Shown: positions 13,658 through 23,333 of the stretch, piece after piece
Layout: each line of letters starts with the position of its first letter
Numbering within the stretch: position 1 is the first letter of the stretch
The notes under the pieces: model-generated
Database searches by the model: none
The model's input: the letters and a program-made list of their open reading frames with translations, nothing else
What the model was told of the DNA's origin: nothing
NCBI GenBank assembly: GCA_944320795.1
Contig: CALUIU010000007.1
Span: forward strand, 1 to 64,000
Direction of reading: 5' to 3'
Length of the DNA stretch: 64,000 nt
Origin: Candidatus Paraprevotella stercoravium
GTDB lineage: Bacteria > Bacteroidota > Bacteroidia > Bacteroidales > Bacteroidaceae
Program-made: the position numbers and the translations under genes

Positions 13658-16411
13658 ATGAATTTGAGACCTATATTATTATACGGAAAACTGCTTTTGT
13701 GCGGCGGACCTCTGTTGACTTTGGCTTCTTGTGAACCCGCGGAAGCTGAGTATGTAATCGGTGTGTCGCAGTGTAGTCAGGACGAATGGCGCACACAAAT
13801 GAACCGGGAGATTCAGCGTGAAGCTTTATTCTTTCCCGGAGTGGAGGTGAAAATCACATCGGCCAATGATGACAGCCGCAAGCAGATTCAGGATATTGAC
13901 TCGCTGCTGAAACAGGGAGTGGATTTGCTGGTAGTGGCTCCGAACGAAGCTGAGAGCTTAACTCCGATTATCGAAAAAGCCTACCGGTCCGGAACACCGG
14001 TGGTTTTGGTGGACCGCAAGACACATTCTTCGCGATATACGGCTTATATAGGTGCCGACAACCGGGAAATCGGTCGCGGCATCGGAAACTATATTCAGCA
14101 GCGTCTGGAAGGGAAGGGGAAGATTGTGGAACTTACGGGTCTTGCCGGTTCCACTCCGGCCACGGAACGGCATCAGGGGATGATGGAGGAACTGGCCAAC
14201 AGTCCCGGCATCGAGGTGTTGGCGACGGCCAGCGCCGGATGGCGTGAAGCGGATGCCGAGCGTGCCTTCGATTCGATTCTGGCCTGCCAGCCTCATATTG
14301 ACATGGTAATCGCCCAAAACGACCGGATGGCGCTGGGAGCCTATGAGGCGGCCAAGAAAAGAAACCGCCAGAAGGATATTCTGTTTGTGGGTGTGGACGC
14401 TCTCTCCGGAGCGGTGAATCTGGTGCGTGAAGGGGTGCTCGACGCTTCGTTCATTTATCCCACGGCCGGCGACAGTCTGTTGCAGCTGGCCATGCACATC
14501 CTTCGCGGTGAGCCTTATCAGAAAGAGAATATCCTGTCTACAGCGCTGGTGAACCGGGAAAATGCCCGGGTGATGCAGATGCAGACCCGGCATATCGAAA
14601 CGCTTGACCGGAAAATCGAATATCTGGACCAACAGCTGGATACCTTTCTGATGCGTTATTCTTCACAGCGCATACTTTTGTGGGCCTGTCTGCTTATTCT
14701 GCTTCTGGCCGGAATGCTGCTCGTGATTCTGGTGCGTGCCTTCTGGACCAAGAAACGGTTGAACGAGGAACTCTCAGCCCAAAAGACCACGTTGGAGCAA
14801 CAACGCGACCAGCTGATCGCCCTGTCGCATCAGGTGGAGGAAGCTACACGGGCCAAACTGGCATTCTTTACCAATGTGTCGCACGATATCCGTACACCGC
14901 TGACTCTGATCTCTGCTCCGCTGGAGCAGTTGCTCAAGAGCCGGAATCTGGATGAACAGGAGCATTTTCTGATGGATATCATCCACAAGAATGTTACTGT
15001 ATTGCTTCGTCTGGCCAATCAGATCATGGACTTCCGGAAATACGAGAACGGCAAACTGACGCTTAATCTGTCACGCTTCCAGTTAGGGACGGCACTGGCA
15101 GAGTGGGCGGACTCCTTCAAGGCGTTATCTTATCGTAAACATATACATTTTCAGTGTCGCTTTGCTTCAGCCGATGCCACTGAGGTCGTGGCCGATGCCG
15201 AGAAACTGGAACGTATCCTGTATAATCTGCTTTCGAATGCCTTTAAGTTCACTCCTGAAAACGGAACAGTTACCGTGGAACAGCTATTTTTTGAGAAGGA
15301 AGGAAAGCGCTGGTTCCGCCTGACGGTGACGGATGATGGAGAAGGTATGTCGGCAGAACATGTGCAGCATATCTTCGACCGCTTCTATCAGATTGGGGTG
15401 CATCCCGGCGGTTCGGGCATTGGTCTGGCATTGGTAAAAGCCTTTGTGGAACTGCACCACGGACAGATTCAGGTGGACAGCGATTCGGGTAAGGGCACAC
15501 GATTCTGCATCGAGATTCCTGCCGAGCAGGAAGGGGAGGTGCATCCTTTGGACGCACTGCCCAGAAATACGCTCAACTTTAAGGAAGGAGCCATTCTTCA
15601 GGCCGAACAGCATTCGCTCGTGGCTGGCCGTGCCGAAGTAACCGGAAAGGAAAAAACGGTGCTGGTGATTGACGATGATCAGGATATACGGGCATACGTT
15701 TCTTCTTTCCTGAAAAAGGATTATAATGTGCTGGAAGCAGCCAACGGTCAGGAAGGATTGCAGTTGGCCATGAAATATGTGCCCGATGCGGTGGTGTGCG
15801 ACGTGATGATGCCGGTGATGGATGGCATGGAGTGCTGTCGCCGGTTAAAACAGGAATTGCAGACCTGCCATATTCCGGTAATGATGCTTACGGCCTATGA
15901 CATGTCCGAACAGAAAATAAAAGGTTATCAGTGTGGAGCGGATTCTTATATTGCCAAACCGTTCAGTGCCGAACTGTTGCAGGTTCGTCTGAGTAATCTG
16001 ATTGAAAACCGCAAGCGCCTGAAAGATTTCTTTGCCGAGGGAGCTTTGCCGTTGTCTGACACAACCGAAGGACATGATCTGGATCAGGGATTTGTGGAGA
16101 AGCTGCGCACGCTGATTGCCCGCAACCTGCACCGTGCGGATTTTACGGTGGAGGAACTGGGTGAGAAAGTGGGACTGAGCCGGGTACAGCTCTACCGAAA
16201 AACGAAATCCCTGTGCGGCTATCCGCCTAACGAATTGTTGCGTATGGCGCGCCTGAAGAAAGCAGCTTCGCTGCTGGCTTCTACCGAAAAGACCATTTCC
16301 GAGGTAGCCTTTGAGGTGGGATTCAATTCACCATCTTATTTTGCGAAATGTTATCGCGAGTATTTCGGTGAGAATCCTACGGATTTCTTAAAGAGAGTAA
16401 CCCAGAAATAA
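13658..16411 (+). CDS. Hybrid two-component sensor/regulator (HTCS) of fructan locus
   Basis: One 917-residue protein holds a whole signalling chain. Residues ~1-30 are a signal ending in LLTLASCEPAE, which looks like a lipobox. Residues ~30-320 are a LacI/RbsB-like periplasmic sugar-binding domain. One membrane helix lies near 338-362. The kinase has phospho-acceptor His409 in NVSHDIRTPL and N, G1 and G2 boxes. The receiver has Asp715 in VVCDVMMPVMDG. An AraC-type helix-turn-helix fills ~820-917. The periplasmic-binding-protein type of sensor is that of the known fructose-binding HTCS of Bacteroides fructan loci (BT1754), not the commoner beta-propeller type. It probably activates the upstream GH32 operon. 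I reject an earlier in-frame start at 13532 because the promoter box lies inside it. Confidence 0.93.
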   Translation: MNLRPILLYGKLLLCGGPLLTLASCEPAEAEYVIGVSQCSQDEWRTQMNREIQREALFFPGVEVKITSANDDSRKQIQDIDSLLKQGVDLLVVAPNEAESLTPIIEKAYRSGTPVVLVDRKTHSSRYTAYIGADNREIGRGIGNYIQQRLEGKGKIVELTGLAGSTPATERHQGMMEELANSPGIEVLATASAGWREADAERAFDSILACQPHIDMVIAQNDRMALGAYEAAKKRNRQKDILFVGVDALSGAVNLVREGVLDASFIYPTAGDSLLQLAMHILRGEPYQKENILSTALVNRENARVMQMQTRHIETLDRKIEYLDQQLDTFLMRYSSQRILLWACLLILLLAGMLLVILVRAFWTKKRLNEELSAQKTTLEQQRDQLIALSHQVEEATRAKLAFFTNVSHDIRTPLTLISAPLEQLLKSRNLDEQEHFLMDIIHKNVTVLLRLANQIMDFRKYENGKLTLNLSRFQLGTALAEWADSFKALSYRKHIHFQCRFASADATEVVADAEKLERILYNLLSNAFKFTPENGTVTVEQLFFEKEGKRWFRLTVTDDGEGMSAEHVQHIFDRFYQIGVHPGGSGIGLALVKAFVELHHGQIQVDSDSGKGTRFCIEIPAEQEGEVHPLDALPRNTLNFKEGAILQAEQHSLVAGRAEVTGKEKTVLVIDDDQDIRAYVSSFLKKDYNVLEAANGQEGLQLAMKYVPDAVVCDVMMPVMDGMECCRRLKQELQTCHIPVMMLTAYDMSEQKIKGYQCGADSYIAKPFSAELLQVRLSNLIENRKRLKDFFAEGALPLSDTTEGHDLDQGFVEKLRTLIARNLHRADFTVEELGEKVGLSRVQLYRKTKSLCGYPPNELLRMARLKKAASLLASTEKTISEVAFEVGFNSPSYFAKCYREYFGENPTDFLKRVTQK

Positions 16412-16527
16412 ATCATACTTTCGGAAAGAAATGATTTGCCGGTTTCGGATATGAGGGAAAGAAAATTCTGAAATCGGACAAGAGGTTGTCTTGAAACAGA
16501 GATAAGCTGTCTTATCGGTTACAACAT

Positions 16528-16590
16528 AAGAATCTCCTGATTTTAGTCCTATGATTGAATAAAAGGGCTAAAATCAGGAGATTCTTTTTA
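16528..16590 (+). terminator. Terminator of the HTCS gene
   Basis: AAGAATCTCCTGATTTTAG (16528-16546) pairs perfectly with its complement at 16568-16586, and the stem runs into a T-rich tail. Confidence 0.8.
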
Positions 16591-16658
16591 TTCTTAAACT
16601 TCAAACGATAAGATTTCTACTCTTGCACTTCCATAATTGAGAAAGATCCTTTTTAAGT

Positions 16659-16686
16659 TAAACGTAACCTTTTAAACGTAACCTTT
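16659..16686. repeat. Tandem 14-bp repeat
   Basis: TAAACGTAACCTTT is present twice head to tail (16659-16672 and 16673-16686), 50 bases past the end of the hydrolase gene. No role is evident. Confidence 0.6.
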
Positions 16687-16739
16687 ATGGCTGCAGTCTG
16701 TGAATCCGACATGATGTAGGTTGGCTTCGGGAGTCCCGC

Positions 16740-17267
16740 CTATTTCAGAAAGGGTATATCTATATGACACATACGCATGGTGGCGATAGCCCTTTCATGG
16801 CTCTCAGGAGTGACACCGGCACAGCATCGGGAATCGATGCTGATTGGCACCTCCGGAAACCGTGCTTTTAAGATCAGGGCATTGGAGATAACACAGATGT
16901 CGGTGCAGACACCCACCAATTCGATGTTCTCCACATCGCCGGCCGCTGCAATGCGTTCGGCCAGTTCCAAAGAACCGAACGTAGGCTTCTCAATGATTTC
17001 CGCTCCGGGGACGAGCAACTCTTTTACGATATTCCATCCTTCTGTTCCTTTCATGCAGTGTATCACCGGAAGATAGCGTCCCTCCTGGCTGTAAAAATAG
17101 TCTTCGGTATGCGTATCCTGTGTGTAAAGAATCCGGCAGTTCTCGGGATGTTCGTGATAAGCGCTGATTTTGTTCTTGACCTTGTCCAGAATGGCTACGG
17201 CCTCGGGGGTGCCCAGAGTGCCGTTGACAAAGTCATACTGCATGTCTATGACTACAAGGTATTTCAT
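16740..17267 (-). CDS. Nicotinamidase-like cysteine hydrolase
   Basis: The 175-residue protein has the isochorismatase/nicotinamidase fold. The triad is visible: Asp8 in VVIDMQYDF, Lys94 in EKPTFGS and Cys125 in CTDICVISNA. Metal ligands Asp51 and His53 (TQDTH) and His70 (VIHC) are those of PncA-type nicotinamidases, so conversion of nicotinamide to nicotinate for NAD salvage is likely. The TQDTH and metal-site residues argue against simple isochorismatases, which lack them. It stands alone between the HTCS and the RND operon. Substrate is inferred from residues only. Confidence 0.8.
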   Translation of the reverse strand: MKYLVVIDMQYDFVNGTLGTPEAVAILDKVKNKISAYHEHPENCRILYTQDTHTEDYFYSQEGRYLPVIHCMKGTEGWNIVKELLVPGAEIIEKPTFGSLELAERIAAAGDVENIELVGVCTDICVISNALILKARFPEVPISIDSRCCAGVTPESHERAIATMRMCHIDIPFLK

Positions 17268-17337
17268 TCAATTTGATATTAATAGTTTGCATTTTGCAAA
17301 ATTAATGATTTGTTCGTACTGGGCAAAAAAGGCGCGC

Positions 17338-17372
17338 AAAAAAAAGGACATCCCTTTTGCAAGAGATGTCCT
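17338..17372 (-). terminator. Terminator of the RND efflux operon
   Basis: AGGACATCCCT (17345-17355) pairs, with one mismatch, with AGAGATGTCCT (17362-17372). In the minus direction eight T follow. It lies 32 bases past the outer-membrane gene stop. Confidence 0.8.
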
Positions 17373-17403
17373 CCATGTGAGTAATAGAGAAAATATGAAG
17401 TTT

Positions 17404-18768
17404 TTACTCTGCTCCTCCACCAAGAGCTTGGTAGAGTTCGATCGTACCCTGAATTTTCGCAAACTGGGTACTGATCTTCGAGAGTTGGGCTGACAACAGG
17501 CTCTGTTGGGCAGTCAATACTTCCAGATAGTTGGTCGAACTGTTCTGCATCAACAGTTGCGTGCTTTTTACAGCCTGTTCCATGGATGCGATTCGTTTGT
17601 CGTTCAGTTCCTCTTTCTCTGTGTTGTTCTGAATCTTGGCCATAGCGGTGTTTACCTCAGCACCTGCGTTCAACAGAGTCTGCTGGAAGGCCAGTTGGGC
17701 CTCTTCCTGCTGAGCCTTTGAAATCTTCAGGTTTGCTCTTAATTTTCCGTTCTGGAAAATCGGCTGAGTAAGACTACCCACGGCCTGCCAGATCCATTTT
17801 CCCGGGTTGACGATAACACCCAGATCATTGGTCCATCCCAAAGTTCCGGTTAAGTTCAGAGCCGGATAGAAGGCTGAACGGGCTGCATTGGTGTTATAGA
17901 ATGCGCTGGCCAAAGCCAATTCTGCATTCTTTACGTCCGGACGGTTGGCCAGAGCATAACTTGGAATACCGACGGTGATGCTCTGAGGAGCCTGCCAGTC
18001 GTTGATGCTCTGACGCTGGATAGAAGAAACGGTTTCGCCCAAAAGGGTAGAGAAACTGTTTTCCACTTCGGTGATCTGCTGCTCCAGATCAACAATCTGA
18101 GCGCATACATTATAGTAATTGCCCTCGGCCTGTGCTACAGCAGCGGAAGTGGTCTGGCCTACATTCATCAAAGCCTTGTAGGTCTTGATGTTTTCCTTCC
18201 AGATATCTGCGGTAGCCTTGCTGACGTTCAACTGCTCGTCGAGCATGGCCAAAGTGTAATAATAGTTGGCAATGGTGGCGATCAGCTGAGTCTGTACAGC
18301 CTGCTTGTAAGCCTTGCTGCTTTCCAACTGTACCTGAGCGCGTTTTTTCGCGTTACGCAGGCTTCCGAAGATATCAACCTGCCAGGAAGCGCTCAATGGA
18401 ATGGTATAAGTCTTGCTGGCTTTAGCCCAGTCTACAGAATTGAAACCGCCCTGAGGAGCTAGCGCAAAGCTGGGGAAGAATGACAGCTTGGCTGCTTTCA
18501 AAGATGCTTCAGCCTGCTCGATTCCAAGAGCTGCAGTGCGCATGTCTGTGTTGTTCTGCAAACCTTTTTCAATCAATGACTGCAAGGTCGGGTCTGTAAA
18601 CAGAGAACGCCAGGGCAAAGCGGCCAGTCCGGCAGAATCGGCAGACTCTGTGACAGTGGCTCCATACAGATTATCAGTCTTGATGTCTGCGGGACGTTCG
18701 TAACTGCTGTAGATACCACAACTGCTCAGTAGGGCAGTTGTGGCAAGTGTGAATACTATTTTTTTCAT
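17404..18768 (-). CDS. RND efflux outer-membrane lipoprotein (TolC/OprM family)
   Basis: This 454-residue protein is the outer-membrane channel of a tripartite pump. The signal peptide ends in the lipobox LLSSC, so the N-terminus is lipid-anchored as in OprM/NodT-type channels. Two TolC repeats of long alpha-helical hairpins follow (ASLKAAKLSFFPSFALAPQGG in the first; SAFYPALNLTGTLGW in the second), with YTLAMLDEQLNVSKATADI typical of the family. Its start overlaps the pump gene stop as ATGA, so the two are translationally coupled. It is the last gene of the operon. Confidence 0.93.
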   Translation of the reverse strand: MKKIVFTLATTALLSSCGIYSSYERPADIKTDNLYGATVTESADSAGLAALPWRSLFTDPTLQSLIEKGLQNNTDMRTAALGIEQAEASLKAAKLSFFPSFALAPQGGFNSVDWAKASKTYTIPLSASWQVDIFGSLRNAKKRAQVQLESSKAYKQAVQTQLIATIANYYYTLAMLDEQLNVSKATADIWKENIKTYKALMNVGQTTSAAVAQAEGNYYNVCAQIVDLEQQITEVENSFSTLLGETVSSIQRQSINDWQAPQSITVGIPSYALANRPDVKNAELALASAFYNTNAARSAFYPALNLTGTLGWTNDLGVIVNPGKWIWQAVGSLTQPIFQNGKLRANLKISKAQQEEAQLAFQQTLLNAGAEVNTAMAKIQNNTEKEELNDKRIASMEQAVKSTQLLMQNSSTNYLEVLTAQQSLLSAQLSKISTQFAKIQGTIELYQALGGGAE

Positions 18769-21700
18769 TTTTCTAATTTCTTCTGATTTTCTGGATTAAG
18801 AGCACTGCGCTCAATCAGGCTCTGCTCACGTTCAGCCTGGATTTGCTGGTTGGCCTCTTCGTGAAGTGCCGGACGGATCTTTTCCTGCAGATACTCGAAT
18901 GTGATGAACAATACCGGTACCATGAACAACAGGGCGAGCGTTCCGATGAGCATACCACCGACAACACCAGTACCCAAAGAGCCGTTACCGTTTGCACCGG
19001 CTCCGGTTGCGAACATCAATGGCAACATACCGAAGATCATGGTCAACACAGTCATCAGAATAGGACGCAGACGGACCTGAGCGGCTGAGTAGGCAGCCTC
19101 AATGATTCCCATACCCTGACGGCGGCGCTCCATAGCGTACTCTGTAATCAAAATCGCTGTCTTGGCCAGCAAACCGATCTGCATGATCACACCGGTCTGC
19201 AAGTAAATGTTGTTCTCCAGTCCGAAGATCTTAGCGAACAGGAAGCTACCCATCAAACCGGATGGCACAGCCAGAATAACGGCCAATGGAACCAGGAAGC
19301 TTTCATACAGGCAGGACAGGATCAGGAAGATCAATACGATACACAGAGCGTAGATGAATACGGTGTTGTTTGAACCGGCTGTCTCAGCCTCCTCACGGGA
19401 CATACCGGCATACTCATAAGAGTAACGGCTTGGCAATACCTGTGAAGCTACTTCTTCGATAGCTTTCTGGGCCTGACCGCTTGAGTAACCGTCGGCCACG
19501 TTGATGTTACATGGAATGGCATCGAACAGGTTGAAACGGTTGGCCACCTCAGGTCCCATGGTCTTCTTGATGGTTACAAACTGGCTGATAGGTGCCATCT
19601 GATCACCGTTTCTGACATACAGACCGTTCAGTGAGTTCTCATCCAGACGATATTTCGGATCAGCCTGAATCATCACACGGTATACCTTAGAGAACTGGTT
19701 GAAGTTAGAAGCGTAGATACCTCCACAGTATCCTCCCAATACCTCCAATACTGAAGCTGGAGAAATGCCGGCACGCTTACACTTGGCTGCATCTACATCA
19801 ACACTGTATTGAGGGAAGTTGATATTATAAGAAGTATAGGCCATTGAGATTTCCGGACGCTGGTTCAAGGCTCCGAGGAACTTCATGGCGTTCATATAGA
19901 AGCCTTCAACATCACCACCGATACGGTCCTGTAACTTCAGGTCGATAGAGTTACCCATACCATAACCTGGAATCATACCCGGCTGGAAGGCAAATACCTG
20001 AGCTTCCTTAACGCTTTGCAGCATCATGTTCAGTTTACCCAGAACGGCGTCAGATGTCTGATCCTTTTCCGGACGCTCATCCCAGTCTTTCAGTCGGATG
20101 ATGAAGGAACCGTAAGACGTACCCTGACCGGCGATGAATCCGTAACCTGAGATCTTAGAATAGTGATCAACTTCCGGAATGGTCTTGATGATGTTTTCTA
20201 CCTTGTCCATGGTCTTCATGGTCTGCTTCAGAGAGCTACCCGGAGAAACACTTACGTTTACCATAACGGTACCCTGGTCTTCCTGAGGCACCAGACCGGT
20301 CTTGGTCGTGTTCATGAAATAAACCAGTAATACGATAGAAGCAACCAAAGCGGTCCATACAACCCATCTGTGATGAATCATGGCCATCACACCTTTCTTA
20401 TATTTACCCATTACAGCATTGAAAGACGCGTTGTAGGCGGCACGTACGCGTCCGTTGAAGCTCTTGGCGCTCTTTGTTCCGTCGGCAGGCTTCAACCACA
20501 TGGCGCAAAGAGCCGGACACAAAGTCAAGGCATTCAAGCAGGACAAACCTACAGATGTTGCCATGGTAATACCGAACTGGGTATAGAAGATTCCTGAAGT
20601 TCCGCCCATGAAGGTTACCGGAACGAACACGGCCATGAACACCAAAGTACAGGTGAATACCGCCATGGTTACGTCGGAAAGCGCGTCTTTGGTAGCGAGA
20701 TAAGATGATTTGTAACCCACATCAAATTTTGCCTGTACGGCCTCAACTACTACAATCGCGTCGTCCACCACGGTACCGATAGCCAACACAAGGGCGAACA
20801 AAGTCAGGATGTTGATACTGAATCCTGCAATCTGCAGGCAGGCGAAAGTTCCGACCAGAGATACAATGATTGAGATAGATGGAATCAAGGTACTCTTGAA
20901 GTCCTGCAAGAAGAAGTATACCACCAGAATTACGAGGATGATGGCGATAACCAACGTTTCTACTACTTCGTGGATAGAAGCGAAGAGGAAGTCGTTGGAA
21001 CTCATCAGCGTCATGAACTCAGTTCCAGCTGGCAGGTCTTTGCTGATGTCGTCCAACAGCTTACTTACATTTTCGTTTACTTCTGTAGCATTGGAACCGG
21101 CTACCTGGAATACCATGAAGGTACATGAAGGATGACCGTCCATGGTTCCGTCAAAACTGTATGACAGGTTGCCCAATTCAACTTCTGCCACATCTTTTAC
21201 ACGGAGTACGTTTCCATCCGGAAGGGTGCGTACCACGATGTTCTCGAACTCTTCAATATCGGTAAAACGACCACGATATTTCATCGTGAACTGGAAAGTA
21301 TTGTCAGAATTCTCACCCAAGGCACCGACCGGAGCTTCAAGGTTCTGTTCGTTCAGTACAGAGGTTACGTCAGAAGGGATCAAACCATATTGAGCCATGA
21401 CGTTAGGCTTCAGCCAGATACGCATACTGTAGGTATCACCCATGGCCATCACGTCACCCACACCTTCAACACGCTTGATCTGCGGCACAACGTTGATGTC
21501 CATATAGTTTGACAAGAAAGACTTGTCATAACGGTCGTCCGGGCTATACAAGGCACCGATCTGCAAGAAACTGGTCTGACGTTTAGAAGTGGTCACACCG
21601 ATCTTGGTAACCTCGGCCGGCAACAGACCTTGTGCCTTTGATACACGGTTCTGTACGTTTACGGCCGCCATATCCGGGTCTGTTCCCTGTTTGAAGAACA

Positions 21701-21977
21701 CCTGAATGGTTGCGGTACCGGAGTTTGTTGCGGTAGACTGGATGTAGGTCATGTTTTCTACACCGTTGATACTTTCCTCCAAAGGCTGGATTACCGCTTT
21801 CATTACCGCATCAGCACTTGCACCGGTATAGGTGGCTGACACCTGTACGGTTGGAGGCGCAATGTCCGGATATTGTTCAACTGGCAGAGTGGCCAGAGAA
21901 ATAAAGCCCACGATCAAGGTCAGGATAGATATGGACATGGCCAAGACCGGACGTTTGATAAATATATTTCCTTTCAT
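18765..21977 (-). CDS. RND multidrug efflux pump, HAE1 (AcrB) family
   Basis: The 1070-residue inner-membrane transporter has the AcrB layout: a first helix, a large periplasmic loop, six helices, and a repeat of the same. The proton relay is intact: the Asp-Asp pair in TVVDDAIVVVEAV (helix 4), Lys in GLLAKTAILITEYA (helix 10) and Arg in RLRPILMTVLTM (helix 11). FKQGTDPDMAAVNVQNRV is a typical porter-domain motif. The pump should export drugs, bile salts or detergents using proton influx, with the adaptor upstream and the channel downstream. Substrates cannot be read from sequence. Confidence 0.95.
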   Translation of the reverse strand: MKGNIFIKRPVLAMSISILTLIVGFISLATLPVEQYPDIAPPTVQVSATYTGASADAVMKAVIQPLEESINGVENMTYIQSTATNSGTATIQVFFKQGTDPDMAAVNVQNRVSKAQGLLPAEVTKIGVTTSKRQTSFLQIGALYSPDDRYDKSFLSNYMDINVVPQIKRVEGVGDVMAMGDTYSMRIWLKPNVMAQYGLIPSDVTSVLNEQNLEAPVGALGENSDNTFQFTMKYRGRFTDIEEFENIVVRTLPDGNVLRVKDVAEVELGNLSYSFDGTMDGHPSCTFMVFQVAGSNATEVNENVSKLLDDISKDLPAGTEFMTLMSSNDFLFASIHEVVETLVIAIILVILVVYFFLQDFKSTLIPSISIIVSLVGTFACLQIAGFSINILTLFALVLAIGTVVDDAIVVVEAVQAKFDVGYKSSYLATKDALSDVTMAVFTCTLVFMAVFVPVTFMGGTSGIFYTQFGITMATSVGLSCLNALTLCPALCAMWLKPADGTKSAKSFNGRVRAAYNASFNAVMGKYKKGVMAMIHHRWVVWTALVASIVLLVYFMNTTKTGLVPQEDQGTVMVNVSVSPGSSLKQTMKTMDKVENIIKTIPEVDHYSKISGYGFIAGQGTSYGSFIIRLKDWDERPEKDQTSDAVLGKLNMMLQSVKEAQVFAFQPGMIPGYGMGNSIDLKLQDRIGGDVEGFYMNAMKFLGALNQRPEISMAYTSYNINFPQYSVDVDAAKCKRAGISPASVLEVLGGYCGGIYASNFNQFSKVYRVMIQADPKYRLDENSLNGLYVRNGDQMAPISQFVTIKKTMGPEVANRFNLFDAIPCNINVADGYSSGQAQKAIEEVASQVLPSRYSYEYAGMSREEAETAGSNNTVFIYALCIVLIFLILSCLYESFLVPLAVILAVPSGLMGSFLFAKIFGLENNIYLQTGVIMQIGLLAKTAILITEYAMERRRQGMGIIEAAYSAAQVRLRPILMTVLTMIFGMLPLMFATGAGANGNGSLGTGVVGGMLIGTLALLFMVPVLFITFEYLQEKIRPALHEEANQQIQAEREQSLIERSALNPENQKKLEK

Positions 21978-22025
21978 TATTTTAGTTTCCTTTCTTGAAA
22001 CAAATCTTTTAATCCTATATTATTC

Positions 22026-23162
22026 TTATTTCTTCTTAGGCGCAGCCTGCTGAGCAGCGGCTTTTCCGTCAACTGAAGCACCTTCGCGAACCAGTCCGGC
22101 ACCTTCGGCAATAATTACCTCACCTGGTTTCAGGCCTTCGGTAACGATGTATTCTTTGCCATTATTGATTTTGGAAACTTTGATCTGTGCACTGACAGCT
22201 TTACCGTCAATAACCTTGTAAACCAAAACCTTGTCCTGAAGCTCAACTGTTGCTTCCTGTGGGATTACTACACAATTGTTATAGTGTGCCGGGATAATTA
22301 CGTTACCTGATGCACCACTGTGCAGCAAATGGTTCGGGTTGTTGAAGGCAGCACGCCAGCTGGCTGTACCGGTACTTGGATCGATGACACCACTGATACT
22401 CTCTACGCGTCCGCTGTCAGCATAAACTGTACCATCGCTCAACTGCAGCTGTACAGCCGGCATTTGCTTGATCGCTTCCTCTGGAGAACCATACTGACGG
22501 GTAAGTTCCAGCATCTCGGTTTCGTTCATTGAGAAGTAAACGTACATCTGTGAATTGTCAGATACGGTAGTCAGTGGCTGGGCCATGTTGCTGCCTACCA
22601 AAGCACCCTGACGATAAGGCAAGACACCTACAACGCCGTCAGCCGGGCTCTTAACAACGGTATATGATAAATTATTCGCTGCATTTACTTTCTGTGCTTT
22701 AGCCTGTTCCAAAGAAGCTTTGGCGCTGAGCAGGTCATTCTGTGCTTTCTGCAAATCAAAATCAGAAACTACTTTCTGATCATACAATTCTTTTCTACCT
22801 TTGTAATTCAGTTCTGCTGTGGCTACAGCGGCTTCTGCTGCTTTTACATTAGCAATGGCTGTAGAAAGTGCGGCCTGGTAAGGAACCTGGTCGATGATGA
22901 ACAGCGTCTGTCCTTTCTTGACACGCTGTCCTTCTGTAACAAGCAGTTTCTGAAGGGTTCCGCCTACCTGTGGATAGATTTCGATGTCTTGGCGGCCTCG
23001 GATGGTTGCCGGATAGCTGGTACTTAATTCTCGTGTTTGTGTTTGTACTGTCATTGTTTTGTACGCAGTTGTTGGCATTGGAGGTTGCTCCTTTTTGCAA
23101 CTGTTCAAAGTGAACATACAAAGTAAGGCTGCAAAGGAAGCAGTCATCATTTTCTTTTTCAT
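22026..23162 (-). CDS. RND efflux periplasmic adaptor (AcrA family)
   Basis: The 378-residue membrane-fusion protein joins pump and channel. It starts with a lipoprotein signal (lipobox around FTLNSCKKEQ). The barrel-sandwich half-motif is SYPATIRGRQDIEIYPQVGG, then a helical hairpin (residues ~95-165), the second lipoyl half (YTVVKSPADGVVG), a beta-barrel and a membrane-proximal domain. The end is rich in Ala/Gln/Lys. It is the first gene of the three-gene operon, with a -7 box at 23201-23208, and is divergent from an AraC-type regulator. Confidence 0.93.
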   Translation of the reverse strand: MKKKMMTASFAALLCMFTLNSCKKEQPPMPTTAYKTMTVQTQTRELSTSYPATIRGRQDIEIYPQVGGTLQKLLVTEGQRVKKGQTLFIIDQVPYQAALSTAIANVKAAEAAVATAELNYKGRKELYDQKVVSDFDLQKAQNDLLSAKASLEQAKAQKVNAANNLSYTVVKSPADGVVGVLPYRQGALVGSNMAQPLTTVSDNSQMYVYFSMNETEMLELTRQYGSPEEAIKQMPAVQLQLSDGTVYADSGRVESISGVIDPSTGTASWRAAFNNPNHLLHSGASGNVIIPAHYNNCVVIPQEATVELQDKVLVYKVIDGKAVSAQIKVSKINNGKEYIVTEGLKPGEVIIAEGAGLVREGASVDGKAAAQQAAPKKK

Positions 23163-23200
23163 AATTTGATTTTTGAATTAAACTATTCTATTTTTCCGGG

Positions 23201-23208
23201 CAAAAATA
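23201..23208 (-). promoter_or_regulatory. -7 box of the RND operon
   Basis: TATTTTTG on the minus strand matches TAnnTTTG; RNA would begin near 23194, 32 bases before the adaptor ATG. Confidence 0.6.
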
Positions 23209-23254
23209 CAAATAATTCATAGCACGGAAGGTTGCAATAATGGAACTTTCTTTG

Positions 23255-23262
23255 TAATTTTG
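23255..23262 (+). promoter_or_regulatory. -7 box of the AraC-type regulator
   Basis: TAATTTTG matches TAnnTTTG; it would give a leader of about 65 bases. It lies 46 bases from the RND promoter box, so one bound regulator could affect both. Confidence 0.5.
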
Positions 23263-23333
23263 GGAACTAGGTTCGAAAATGAACAATTTTCCTCTGAAAT
23301 AGACAATGATTAATAGAAGTAAAAAAACGTAAT

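Larger units (their letters stand above)
16412..16739. other. Intergenic stretch (328 bases)
   Basis: It holds the HTCS terminator (16528-16590) and a tandem copy of TAAACGTAACCTTT (16659-16672 and 16673-16686). I see no gene in it. The last 50 bases lead into the convergent hydrolase gene. Confidence 0.6.
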
